Assembly: GCA_947501105.1 (NCBI GenBank)
Contig: CANMUP010000005.1
Coordinates: forward strand, 1-64,000
Direction: 5' to 3'
Length of the DNA stretch: 64,000 bases
DNA from: an uncultured Flaviramulus sp.
Lineage (GTDB): Bacteria > Bacteroidota > Bacteroidia > Flavobacteriales > Flavobacteriaceae
Positions 30,186-38,978 of this stretch are shown piece by piece. The position numbers and the translations under genes are program-made. Numbering within the stretch: the stretch's first letter is position 1; each line of letters opens with the position of its first letter. The notes below the pieces were generated by a model. That model ran no database searches. It was not told the origin of the DNA and saw only the letters and a list, made by a program, of their open reading frames with translations.

Positions 30186-31064
30186 TTAATCAAGCGACAA
30201 ATATAATTTAATTATCTCGATTTTATTTATTGGAAAGCCTTTAACTTTTAATAATTCGTCTAACGATTTAAATCCATCTCTCAATTTTCTTTGCTCAACA
30301 ATATCATACGCTAAATCGTAATCTATATGTTGTATATCAACAAGGGTTTCTATTTCGGCTTTATTTATATTTACTTTTTGTATTATTCTTGGGGTTTTAA
30401 CGGTAAATTGATTTGTAATTTTCTCAATAGTTTCGGGTGTCAACCCATAAATATCTTGAAGTTGTACATCGTCAATAAAACCTCCAACAAACTTATTTCT
30501 AAATTTTATAATACGCTTTGATAAAACCTCACCAACTCCATTCACTTTTTGTAATTGCTTTGCAGTTGCTGTGTTTAAATCTTCCTTTTGAGCGAATGTT
30601 TTAGGTGTATTGTTATAATAGATTGTTGAATTAGTTTTTTGCTTTGGATTAGTTACCCAATCTGGGAATTTAAAATACGGCGATATCGTGTTTAATAGCG
30701 AATCGGATATTTTGGTTACTTCTTGAAATTCCTTTGCTGAATTTATCCATTTGTTTTGCTTTCTAAATGCATGCAATCTATCAATTTCTTCATTTGACAT
30801 GCCTAACGAAGCTCCTTTAAAATCGGTTATATAATTGGGGTTAAAAGGAAATGCTTTTGGTTTCCTTTTTTCAAGTTCAACTATTTTAAGTGAATCTATT
30901 TCATTCTGAAATTTTACAAATTCCTCTTGATTTACTATTACTTCTTCAGAAGATGTATCAATAAAAAAATAAACACATTGTAATATTATTATAAGGAGTA
31001 TTAATAAAAAAATCCCATTTCGCTGTTCTTTAGAAAAAGTGAAATGGGATTTAAAATTCTTCAT
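30186..31064 (-). CDS. Membrane-anchored helix-hairpin-helix protein (ComEA-like)
   Basis: A 292-aa protein with an N-terminal membrane anchor (about 16-34, GIFLLILLIIILQCVYFFI) and three ComEA-type HhH regions: around MSNEEIDRLHAFRKQNKWINSAKEF, DLNTATAKQLQKVNGVGEVLSKRIIKFR, and NINKAEIETLVDIQHIDYDLAYDIVEQRK. HhH repeats bind DNA without sequence preference; the anchored form resembles the DNA-uptake receptor ComEA but is longer. Competence is not shown here since no other com gene is nearby. It starts 7 bases after the symporter stop, and codons 5-20 contain a strong intrinsic terminator hairpin. Confidence 0.82.
   Translation of the reverse strand: MKNFKSHFTFSKEQRNGIFLLILLIIILQCVYFFIDTSSEEVIVNQEEFVKFQNEIDSLKIVELEKRKPKAFPFNPNYITDFKGASLGMSNEEIDRLHAFRKQNKWINSAKEFQEVTKISDSLLNTISPYFKFPDWVTNPKQKTNSTIYYNNTPKTFAQKEDLNTATAKQLQKVNGVGEVLSKRIIKFRNKFVGGFIDDVQLQDIYGLTPETIEKITNQFTVKTPRIIQKVNINKAEIETLVDIQHIDYDLAYDIVEQRKLRDGFKSLDELLKVKGFPINKIEIIKLYLSLD
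31006..31052 (-). terminator. Intrinsic terminator inside the first codons of the HhH gene
   Basis: AAATCCCATTTC (31010-31021) and GAAATGGGATTT (31041-31052) are perfect 12-bp complements around a 19-nt loop. On the minus strand the stem ends in a run of seven T (31012-31006). It lies within codons 5-20 of the HhH gene and 20-66 bases past the symporter stop, so it could end the symporter mRNA. It points in the minus direction only, since the other side has no T-run. Confidence 0.78.
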
Positions 31065-31071
31065 TTTAGGT

Positions 31072-32661
31072 TTATGCTTTCTTCGCTTTTATAGCATCCA
31101 TATATTTAGTCAATTCTTTTTTAACTTTCGGAGCAAGAATTACTAATCCTACCATATTTGGAACCATCATCGCAAAAATCATAGCATCAGAGAATCCAAT
31201 TACTGACCCTAAACTAGCAGCTGCACCAATAACAACGAATACACAAAATAGTAATTTATAAGTATATTCCATTTTTTTAGTTCTTCCGAATAAATATGCC
31301 CAACCTTGAAAACCATAGTATGACCATGAAATCATAGTGCTAAATGCAAATAATACTACCGCAACTGTAAGTACATAAGGGAACCAAGATATGGCTGATT
31401 CAAAAGCTCCAGATGTTAATAATATGGCCTGTGCATCATTCAATCCAGCATTTTGAGCAGTAACATTTCCAGTTATAATAAGAACTAAAGCAGTCATGGT
31501 ACATACTACTACCGTATCAATAAATGGCTCTAATAACGCAACCATTCCTTCACTTGCTGGATATTTAGTTTTTACTGCTGAATGTGCAATAGATGCAGAA
31601 CCTACACCAGCTTCGTTTGAAAAGGCTGCACGTCTAAACCCTTGCACTAAAACACCAATAGCTCCACCTGCAACACCCTCTGGACTAAATGCTCCTTCAA
31701 AAATTTGAACAAAGGCACCACCAATCATATCATAATTAGCAAATATTACAAACAAAGAAGCAGCCACATAAATAACTACCATAAATGGTACAATTTTATC
31801 GGTTACTTTTGCTATTTTTTTAATTCCTCCAATAATAACAATACCTACAAATACTGCCATTACAATTCCGAATAACCATCCTTTTCCATGTAAAAATGAT
31901 TCGCTACCACCTGTAATATTTTCAACTAGTTGAAATGCTTGATTAACTTGGAACATGTTACCACCTCCAAAAGAACCACCAATAACAAAAATGGCAAATA
32001 ATACTGCTAAAACTTTACCTAATCCTCCAAGACCTTTAGATTTTAGTCCCTTTGTTAAATAATACATAGGGCCTCCATAAACCGTTCCGTTTTCATCAAT
32101 ATCTCTATATTTCACACCCAATGTACATTCCACAAATTTTGATGCCATTCCTAAAAGCCCAGCAACTATCATCCAAAACGTAGCTCCTGCTCCACCGATA
32201 GAAACAGCAATAGCAACACCCGCGATATTTCCCAAACCTACAGTAGCAGACAATGCTGCTGTTAAAGCCTGAAAATGCGTCACCTCTCCTTCGTGATCCT
32301 CAATAGCAATTGTTTCAATATGATCTCCTTCAGATAGATCGCCCGCACCATGCATCGATTCATGATGGTCTATTTCATCATATTTACCTCTTACTATATT
32401 TACTGAAGTAAAAAACCCTCTAAAATTAATGAGTTTAAAATATATAGTAAAATAAGTAGCTCCAATAATTAAAGGGAATAATACCCAAAACACTTTTACA
32501 CCTCCGCCAAAATCTATTTGATAAAATATAGCATTTACAAACCATCCGGTTGCATTACCAAATTTTTCATCTATTAATTGATCTATACCTTTTTCTGCTT
32601 CTTGAGCAAATGTTAAAAATGGTAATATTAATGTGAAAATTGAAAGAAGATACTTCTTCAT
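31072..32661 (-). CDS. Alanine/sodium symporter, AGCS family
   Basis: A 529-aa multi-span membrane protein of the alanine-or-glycine:cation symporter family. Signature blocks are FQALTAALSATVGLGNIAGVAIAVSIGGAGATFWM and RRAAFSNEAGVGSASIAHSA. The N-terminus starts with a short leader-like segment (MKKYLLSIFTLILPFLTFAQ) and there is an acidic His-containing loop before the first conserved helix, both usual in flavobacterial members. It imports small neutral amino acids with sodium. The gene is followed after 7 bases by the HhH gene. Confidence 0.95.
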   Translation of the reverse strand: MKKYLLSIFTLILPFLTFAQEAEKGIDQLIDEKFGNATGWFVNAIFYQIDFGGGVKVFWVLFPLIIGATYFTIYFKLINFRGFFTSVNIVRGKYDEIDHHESMHGAGDLSEGDHIETIAIEDHEGEVTHFQALTAALSATVGLGNIAGVAIAVSIGGAGATFWMIVAGLLGMASKFVECTLGVKYRDIDENGTVYGGPMYYLTKGLKSKGLGGLGKVLAVLFAIFVIGGSFGGGNMFQVNQAFQLVENITGGSESFLHGKGWLFGIVMAVFVGIVIIGGIKKIAKVTDKIVPFMVVIYVAASLFVIFANYDMIGGAFVQIFEGAFSPEGVAGGAIGVLVQGFRRAAFSNEAGVGSASIAHSAVKTKYPASEGMVALLEPFIDTVVVCTMTALVLIITGNVTAQNAGLNDAQAILLTSGAFESAISWFPYVLTVAVVLFAFSTMISWSYYGFQGWAYLFGRTKKMEYTYKLLFCVFVVIGAAASLGSVIGFSDAMIFAMMVPNMVGLVILAPKVKKELTKYMDAIKAKKA

Positions 32662-32768
32662 AATAAATTTTTGTTAGTTAGTTTTATTAAAGAATATGTA
32701 ATTAAAGCTAGCAAGATGCTAAAAATAATTGATTTTTTAAAACAATTGATTGTTAAAATGCGAATCCT

Positions 32769-33782
32769 TTAATTTATATTATAAACAGAATTAAGCACAT
32801 CAATTTGTTCTGGACGACCTAAAACAATAATCTTTGAATTTGGTGCTAAGTCTAAATCTGCTTCTGGGTTTACTATGTATTCTCCATTTTCATTTTTATA
32901 ACCAATTACAGTGCAACCTGTTACTTTTCTTAGGTCTAAGTCTTTAATAGTTTTAATTTCTTTGGTTAATTTTTCGATAGCAATCTCTTCAATATTTATG
33001 TTCGATTTTCCAACAATAGAAAGGTTATCTACAAATTCCATTAATCCTGGAATCACCACTAAAGAAGCCATGTGATCTCCACCTATTTTATCTGGTAAAA
33101 TAACATTATTAGCGCCAGCAAGTTTTAATTTTTGGTATGATGTTTCTTGAGAAGCTCTACTTATAATGTTTATATTTTTATTTATTTGCCTTGTAGAAAG
33201 TACTATAAATAAATTATCAGCATCATTTGGTAAAGCTGATATTAAACAAGATGCTCTATCTACACCAGCTTGCATTAATATTTCATCTTCGCTAGCATTG
33301 CCTAAAACAAATGGCATGAGTTCGTTTTCAATTTTATCAACCAATTCTTTATCTTTTTCTATAATAACAAATGGTTTGTTGTATGCTAATAACTTAGTTG
33401 CAGCTTGTCTCCCATTTCTTCCATAGCCACAAATAATAATGTGCCCTTTTAATTTATCAATCTTTTTCTGCATCTTTTTTTGTTTTAATTCTTCAAAATT
33501 ATTCTTGCTTAAAATATATTCGGTAATTACAGATAAGGCATATCCTAAAATAAAAACACTAGTTAAAATTAAAGATATAGTAAAAACTTTAGTGGCATCA
33601 TCTAACGGATGTACTTCCTTAAAGCCAACAGTAGTAATGGTTATTACGGTCATGTAAAGCGCATCAATCCATGTGTAATTAGACATCGATTTAAAACCAA
33701 TAACACCAATTGCCAACAATAAAATCAACAGAATAACTGCCGTATAAATTTTTGTTCTAAAAATTTTTATTAGTGAATTCAT
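32769..33782 (-). CDS. Two-TM potassium channel with RCK domains
   Basis: A 337-aa channel subunit with helices at about 13-30 and 67-89 around a pore loop. The cytosolic part has a TrkA-N/RCK fold (HIIICGYGRNGRQAATKLLAYNKPFVIIEKD) and a TrkA-C domain ending SKIIVLGRPEQIDVL. The selectivity filter reads Thr51-Val-Gly-Phe-Lys55 instead of the usual TVGYG or TVGFG. It overlaps the PspC gene by ATGA, implying translational coupling. Likely ligand-gated (nucleotide or ion) K+ transport, with the odd filter making ion selectivity uncertain. Confidence 0.88.
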   Translation of the reverse strand: MNSLIKIFRTKIYTAVILLILLLAIGVIGFKSMSNYTWIDALYMTVITITTVGFKEVHPLDDATKVFTISLILTSVFILGYALSVITEYILSKNNFEELKQKKMQKKIDKLKGHIIICGYGRNGRQAATKLLAYNKPFVIIEKDKELVDKIENELMPFVLGNASEDEILMQAGVDRASCLISALPNDADNLFIVLSTRQINKNINIISRASQETSYQKLKLAGANNVILPDKIGGDHMASLVVIPGLMEFVDNLSIVGKSNINIEEIAIEKLTKEIKTIKDLDLRKVTGCTVIGYKNENGEYIVNPEADLDLAPNSKIIVLGRPEQIDVLNSVYNIN

Positions 33783-34006
33783 AAATCAAAAACAGATGAG
33801 CGTTTTGTATATATTATATCTTTTATTCGCATCCAAAAAGCCATAAACAAGTAGAGTGCAAAACCAAAACCCAATGTAACAAAAGTTAAATACATAAACG
33901 AGGTGCGCACTACTTTGGCTCTAATACCCAATCTATCGGCAATTCGCTGGCATACATAGTAGCCATGCTTTTGAAAATACAATAAAGGCTTGTAGATAAT
34001 ATTCAT
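33779..34006 (-). CDS. PspC-domain membrane protein
   Basis: A 75-aa protein with a PspC-type segment: LYFQKHGYYVCQRIADRLGIRAKVVRTSFMYL, then a membrane helix (about 38-60) rich in Gly and Phe. Short PspC proteins are often linked to envelope stress. Its stop overlaps the channel gene start (ATGA at 33782-33779), so the two are probably made together, suggesting a role in channel or membrane regulation. Confidence 0.8.
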   Translation of the reverse strand: MNIIYKPLLYFQKHGYYVCQRIADRLGIRAKVVRTSFMYLTFVTLGFGFALYLFMAFWMRIKDIIYTKRSSVFDL

Positions 34007-34115
34007 TTGTTGGTTATCATTATTTTATTTTTGTCAAATGTAATTCGCTAATTAATATTCGAACTAAATATTTACTTTATAAATTAAGACTCATTTCATG
34101 CTGCAATTTAACAAT

Positions 34116-35387
34116 TTATTTAGTTAATAGACTATTCCCTATTGCACATTGTAAACATTTATTTTTATTACAATATTCATTTTTTAATTGAAGTAAACTT
34201 TGAGATTGCAAAGCTGAATTTGACACTTTCTTTAATGAATTAAATTTTTCGATAATATTATTTTTTTCAAAAGTTATTTGTTTCATTAATTTTACAATAT
34301 CTTCTTCTACTTGTTTACTTTGATACTTAGCATAAGCAAATTTTACTGGAATAATAGTATTAATCATTAGTAAATCTATAAATGCCTTGGTAAGTTGCTT
34401 TTTTGAATTTTTAGAATCCTTATCAAAGGTATAATGCGATTTCCAGAAAGGCGAGGTTTCAGTTGAAAAAAGTGAGTAGAAATCTTTAATGGTATGCGTT
34501 TCATTAATTTTAGAAAACAAATTTTGCTCTTTATTATACAAACCTGCTAATTGCGATAATCGGATGGTAGGAAAATTTGATGGTCGTAATCTAAAAAACT
34601 GAATGGGTGTTATGTTTTCATTAGACAAACTGAATTTCTGCTTTAAAAATTGATACTCTTTAGTTAAACTTTGAAAATAAGGATCTTGAACATCTGAACT
34701 TAACAAATCGGCTTGACCAAAAAATAAAGCCTCCAAACTGGTTTGATTGTTTTGCAATTTTCTAATAATAGAAAAATCTACAGTATTTGCTATACTTAAA
34801 AACGCATCGGCATTTACTTTTAACCCAAAGTTTTTGGCTAGCATTTTAAACAAAATAGCTTCCCAATCATTTTTTGATGTTTTTAAAAGTTGATTTATGC
34901 CTTCAGCTTTTCTCTCTAAACGTTCAAAATATAAACGCTCCAACCAATTTTGCATCATAAAATTATCAACGTTAGCAAAATCTTCTTCGCAATTAATCCA
35001 TTTATTAGTTTTAGAAAATAATTGCTGATAATTATTTAAAGCTGATTTAGACACATACTCTTTTAATTCCAAAGTAGGGATTGTCGTATTATCCTTTCTA
35101 TAAACATTAGTATCGTGCTCCCAAACAACATGAAGGATTACATTATCGTAAGCTTTGTCTTGTTCGTGATTATGCAAAAACCAATCGGATGATTTTATAT
35201 GAATTTCTAAATTTCCTGCCCATAATTGGTTATCGATTTTAAGTTGAGCATTAAAAAAATCTGGACCAGCATTTACGTTATGCTGACCAACAGACAGTAT
35301 TGTAATTACTTCTCCATTTGTAGTTTTTAAATTTGTAACATCAATTTTTTTATGTTTCCAGATATAATGGAGAAAATCTTCTTGCAT
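34116..35387 (-). CDS. DUF2851 family protein
   Basis: A 423-aa protein of the Bacteroidota DUF2851 family. Conserved blocks are FLHYIWKHKKID, GQHNVNAGPDFFNAQLKIDNQLWAGNLEIHIKSSDW and VILHVVWEHD near the N-terminus, and FRLRPSNFPTIRLSQLAGLY in the middle. The C-terminus has a short cysteine-containing end (EYCNKNKCLQCAIG). The NAGPDFxxA...G.vEiH pattern resembles nuclease-like folds, but the function is unknown. No signal peptide is seen. It is transcribed towards the PspC-channel pair with a 109-bp gap. Confidence 0.87.
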   Translation of the reverse strand: MQEDFLHYIWKHKKIDVTNLKTTNGEVITILSVGQHNVNAGPDFFNAQLKIDNQLWAGNLEIHIKSSDWFLHNHEQDKAYDNVILHVVWEHDTNVYRKDNTTIPTLELKEYVSKSALNNYQQLFSKTNKWINCEEDFANVDNFMMQNWLERLYFERLERKAEGINQLLKTSKNDWEAILFKMLAKNFGLKVNADAFLSIANTVDFSIIRKLQNNQTSLEALFFGQADLLSSDVQDPYFQSLTKEYQFLKQKFSLSNENITPIQFFRLRPSNFPTIRLSQLAGLYNKEQNLFSKINETHTIKDFYSLFSTETSPFWKSHYTFDKDSKNSKKQLTKAFIDLLMINTIIPVKFAYAKYQSKQVEEDIVKLMKQITFEKNNIIEKFNSLKKVSNSALQSQSLLQLKNEYCNKNKCLQCAIGNSLLTK

Positions 35388-35492
35388 GCTACTAAAATAG
35401 AAAAAGAATTGAAAACTAGAGGTTTGATTTTATCAGAATAAATTGATACATTCGTTCGGCTCAGAAATTGCATGGATAATAAAATATAATCA

Positions 35493-37466
35493 ATGATTAG
35501 ACCTTTTTTCATATCCTTTTTTTTATTAGTATGCTTCTATTCATTTGGGCAAAACCAAATAGATTATGAAAAAATCGAGGTAGATTCTCTTTGGTCTATA
35601 TGGCAAGATAAAACACAAGCCGACACTACAAAGTTACATGCTATTGGTTTTTATGCATGGCGTAAATTTGTTTTTTCTCAACCAGATAGCGCTTTATATT
35701 ATGCAGATATACAGCATAATCTTGCAAAAAAATTAGGTCATAAAAAGTATATAGCTTTTGCACTCGGTACTAAAGGAACTGCATTATGGGTGAAAGGAGA
35801 TTATAGCAAATCATTGAGTTACTTTCAAGAAAATTTAGAAGTTTCTAAAATAGTAGGTAAAAAATCTGTAATCGCTGGTGTTTATAATAAGCTTGGTATT
35901 GTTTATGGAAGCCTTGGTGATAACATTAAAAAAATAGAGTATTATCAAAAAAGTTTAAAAATAAGAGAAGAGTTAGGGAATCAGCATGATATAGCCATTG
36001 TTCTAAGTAATATTGGTGTGCTTTATCAAAACTTAGACAATACTGCAAAAGCTTTAGAATATCATCAAAGAGCTTTAAAAATTTGGGAGAAACTTAGTGA
36101 TCAAGTTTGGATTGCCGTTTCACTAGCTCATATAGGTGAAGTTTATGAAGATGAAGGTAATTATGATACTGCTTTTAAATATTATAAAAAAAGCTTAAAA
36201 CTTGGTGAAGAGTTTGGAGACAAAAATGATGTTGCCGTGTATTTAAAAAACATAGGAGGATTTTTTAAAATTAAGAAGAACTACACCAAAGCATTAGATT
36301 ACTACCAAAGAAGCATGTTGCTTACAAAAGATATTGGAGCTAAACCAGGGGTTTCACAATTATTAATTAGTATTGGAGAAGTTCATCTTTTTCAAAAAAA
36401 GTATTCTAAAAGTATTGAAAAATGCAAGGAAGCCTACCAAATTGCTTTAAGCATTGGTAATGTTTTTATACAAAAGGAAGCTTGCGAATGCCTTTACAAA
36501 GGATATAAAGGATTAAAAAATAATAATCAGGCGCTCAACTATTTTGAAAAGGTATCAACTCTAAATGATAGTTTGAAGTCTGAAGAAGCATCAAAAAAGT
36601 TACAGCAAATGGAATTTGCTAAAATCATTCTTAAAGATAGTATTACTAAGGCAAAAAAAGCAAGATTAATTGAGGTAACACATCAAAAAGAAATACAAAA
36701 AAAGAATAAAATTAGAAATATTTCTATTGCAATTGGAACCTTTATACTACTCTTATCAATCTTACTTTATAGTCGCTTAAAATATGTGCGAAAATCGAAA
36801 GCTACATTACAGGTAGAGAAAAACAGATCTGAGAATCTTTTATTAAATATTTTACCTGAAGAAATAGCTCAAGAGCTTAAAGATAAAGGAAAAGCTGAGG
36901 CAAGAGATTTTGACAATGTTTCTATTCTTTTTACAGATTTTAAATCTTTTACACAAACATCTTCTAAATTAGGAGCTAAAGAATTAGTTGCAGAAATTAA
37001 CACCTGCTTCGAAGCTTTTGATAGCATTATTGAAAAATATGGTGTCGAAAAAATAAAGACAATTGGCGATGCTTATATGGCTGTAGGCGGATTACCTGTG
37101 TATTCAAAAGATTCTGTAAAAAACACTATACTAGCCGCTTTAGATATGCAAAAGTTTATAATCGACAGAGCACTAGAAAAAAAAGCTGAAGATCAAATTC
37201 ATTTTGAAATGCGATTAGGTATACATACTGGTGCCGTTGTTGCTGGTATTGTTGGTGTTAAAAAATTTCAATACGATATCTGGGGAGATACTGTAAACAT
37301 AGCTTCAAGAATGGAAAGTAATAGTGAAGTTGGGAAAGTAAATATTTCTCAATACACTTATAACCTTATTAAAAATGATCCTGAATTTAATTTTGAATCA
37401 AGAGGTAAAATTGCGGTTAAAGGTAAAGGAGATATGGAAATGTATTTTATTACAAAAAACACTTAA
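35493..37466 (+). CDS. TPR adenylate cyclase, class III
   Basis: A 657-aa signalling protein: signal peptide (MIRPFFISFFLLVCFYSFGQ), at least five TPR units between about 80 and 330, one membrane span near 409-426, a coiled linker, and a class III cyclase domain from about 450. Metal-binding FTDFKSF, the substrate-specifying KTIGDAYMAVGG (Lys) and YDIWGDTVNIASRMES (Asp, then Asn/Arg for the transition state) are present. Lys plus Asp is the ATP-type pair, so cAMP is the likely product. The TPR domain is outside the membrane, so it may sense an envelope signal or partner. The TPR plus cyclase arrangement is common in Bacteroidota. No neighbour suggests its target. Confidence 0.92.
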   Translation: MIRPFFISFFLLVCFYSFGQNQIDYEKIEVDSLWSIWQDKTQADTTKLHAIGFYAWRKFVFSQPDSALYYADIQHNLAKKLGHKKYIAFALGTKGTALWVKGDYSKSLSYFQENLEVSKIVGKKSVIAGVYNKLGIVYGSLGDNIKKIEYYQKSLKIREELGNQHDIAIVLSNIGVLYQNLDNTAKALEYHQRALKIWEKLSDQVWIAVSLAHIGEVYEDEGNYDTAFKYYKKSLKLGEEFGDKNDVAVYLKNIGGFFKIKKNYTKALDYYQRSMLLTKDIGAKPGVSQLLISIGEVHLFQKKYSKSIEKCKEAYQIALSIGNVFIQKEACECLYKGYKGLKNNNQALNYFEKVSTLNDSLKSEEASKKLQQMEFAKIILKDSITKAKKARLIEVTHQKEIQKKNKIRNISIAIGTFILLLSILLYSRLKYVRKSKATLQVEKNRSENLLLNILPEEIAQELKDKGKAEARDFDNVSILFTDFKSFTQTSSKLGAKELVAEINTCFEAFDSIIEKYGVEKIKTIGDAYMAVGGLPVYSKDSVKNTILAALDMQKFIIDRALEKKAEDQIHFEMRLGIHTGAVVAGIVGVKKFQYDIWGDTVNIASRMESNSEVGKVNISQYTYNLIKNDPEFNFESRGKIAVKGKGDMEMYFITKNT

Positions 37467-37593
37467 TCTCTACTTAATTTTTATACTATTTACACCAGTC
37501 TTTAGCAAATTTACATTCGTCCCGCAACAACCTCCATATATTTTCTAACTCAGTTTTCAATCTTTAAGTAACTATATTTTTAAAGTTTCATTA

Positions 37594-38052
37594 TTATAAA
37601 ATATTTTGAATTTTAAAATCTAAATCTCTTGGAAATAAGCATTGTTTATCTGTACATGCTTGATAACTCAATATGCCTTTTAGTAAATTTTTAAAATTTA
37701 AAGTTTTCTTGTTTAATTTTAGTCTCACTGTAACTTCAAATTCATCAGTTAGGACATTATGAGCATATTGATTTAACACTATTACTTGGTTCTGTTTGAA
37801 AGTAAATTCATTGGATATAATTTCAAATGAATCATTATCATCAAAAGCAATTTTGGTAGCTATAGAGCCATCTAAAGATTCTAGTTCAGACTGTATATGA
37901 TATCTTTCTGCAATCTTAAAAGAAAGTATAATATCTACTTCTTGTTTTTTTAATGCCTTACTTATTTTAGCGCCATTAAATTCAACAAACTGTTGTGTAT
38001 GTCCAGAAATTGCTAAAAACAAAAAACATAATACTATACTATAAAATTTCAT
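37594..38052 (-). CDS. DsbD alpha-domain-like secreted protein
   Basis: A 152-aa exported protein (signal peptide ending GHTQ) that fits the immunoglobulin-like N-terminal domain of DsbD. The ending YQACTDKQCLFPRDLDF has two cysteines, Cys133 and Cys138, like the redox pair of DsbD-alpha. It lacks the transmembrane part and the C-terminal thioredoxin of full DsbD. Its start overlaps the upstream TlpA-like gene end by 14 bases, so both are probably one redox unit in the periplasm. Confidence 0.83.
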   Translation of the reverse strand: MKFYSIVLCFLFLAISGHTQQFVEFNGAKISKALKKQEVDIILSFKIAERYHIQSELESLDGSIATKIAFDDNDSFEIISNEFTFKQNQVIVLNQYAHNVLTDEFEVTVRLKLNKKTLNFKNLLKGILSYQACTDKQCLFPRDLDFKIQNIL

Positions 38053-38590
38053 TGAGACGGTTTTTAAGGTTAATTAATTTTACATCAAAATTCTTTGTGT
38101 CTAAAAGGGACATAAACTGAATCTTACCCTGTGGGTCTATCAATAAGTTTGAAGCCAACATTATTTCATCTCTTGCTAATTCTGGAAGCACATCTTTTGG
38201 TGCAAAGCTTGCGGCAACTTTCCCATTTGTATCTAAAAGAACAGGAAATGACAAATTAAATCTGTCTTTAATTCTCTCTTTTACTAATGCGCTTGGCTCT
38301 TTAACATCAATAATTAATACCTCTACATTTTTATCTTTATACTCATTATAAATTTCCTCTAAATAAGGTGCTTCTGCGTTACAATATGGACACCAAGTTG
38401 TTGCAATATGTACAACTACAAATTTACCTTTGTAATCATTAAGGCTTACCAAGTTTCCTTCTGTTGATTTTAAACTAAAACTTTTAACTGTTACTGTTTC
38501 CTTAGTCTCTGGCTGTTCTGTTGATTGTCCGTGAACTATTCCACTTAAAAACAGGCATACTATAATCACTTTTTTAATATAATTTTTCAT
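38039..38590 (-). CDS. TlpA-like periplasmic thioredoxin
   Basis: A 183-aa secreted thioredoxin-fold protein. The signal peptide is residues 1-21. The active site is Cys67-Pro-Tyr-Cys70 in IATTWCPYCNAEAPYLEEIY. A cis-Pro region is less obvious, with the fold continuing through FPVLLDTNGKVAASF and LASNLLIDPQGKIQFM. It likely reduces or passes electrons to exported proteins, perhaps in cytochrome maturation. It overlaps the DsbD-alpha-like gene by 14 bases. Confidence 0.88.
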   Translation of the reverse strand: MKNYIKKVIIVCLFLSGIVHGQSTEQPETKETVTVKSFSLKSTEGNLVSLNDYKGKFVVVHIATTWCPYCNAEAPYLEEIYNEYKDKNVEVLIIDVKEPSALVKERIKDRFNLSFPVLLDTNGKVAASFAPKDVLPELARDEIMLASNLLIDPQGKIQFMSLLDTKNFDVKLINLKNRLNEIL

Positions 38591-38868
38591 GATCTTGTGT
38601 TATTTATTTTATTTGATTAATATTATTAATGACTTCAAACAAACTAATGCATAGTACATGCCACATATTGCAATCAACTGATTTAAAGGGGTTTGAATAA
38701 TTCACCCCTATAAATTCGATTTACTACAAATCGTTAATTAATGAAATGTCGTTTATTTTTTTATGAAATATCGTAGATACGGATACGCCAATAGCTTTCA
38801 CCTTTATTCTATTAAAAGAAATAAAGTTGTAATTTTAAGTCATTCAATCTAGAAGTGGTGTTTTATTT
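38591..38868. other. Intergenic stretch without recognised gene
   Basis: Between the TlpA-like gene (minus) and the short ORF at 38869 (plus). A small hairpin AGGGGT/ACCCCT spans 38687-38709. I see no other feature; it presumably holds divergent promoters. Confidence 0.5.
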
Positions 38869-38976
38869 ATGATTAAACAAGTTTCTGTTTTACTTACTTT
38901 TTTAATTTGCTATTCTTCTTATAGCCAGCAAAGAGACTCAAATGTATTTTGTGTCTCTTGTATCTTAATAAAATAG
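38869..38976 (+). pseudogene. 35-codon signal-peptide ORF, likely gene remnant
   Basis: A short ORF encodes MIKQVSVLLTFLICYSSYSQ followed by 15 residues and a TAG. The first 20 residues are a convincing signal peptide of the kind that heads secreted flavobacterial sensor proteins, but the rest is missing. It ends 2 bases before the deaminase ATG at 38979. It may be the broken 5' end of a lost gene, or a leader ORF coupled to the deaminase gene. Confidence 0.4.
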
Positions 38977-38978
38977 CT

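Noticed and set aside
35327-35512. Minus-strand 61-codon ORF before DUF2851
   Set aside because: It overlaps both DUF2851 and the cyclase start and has no recognisable features.
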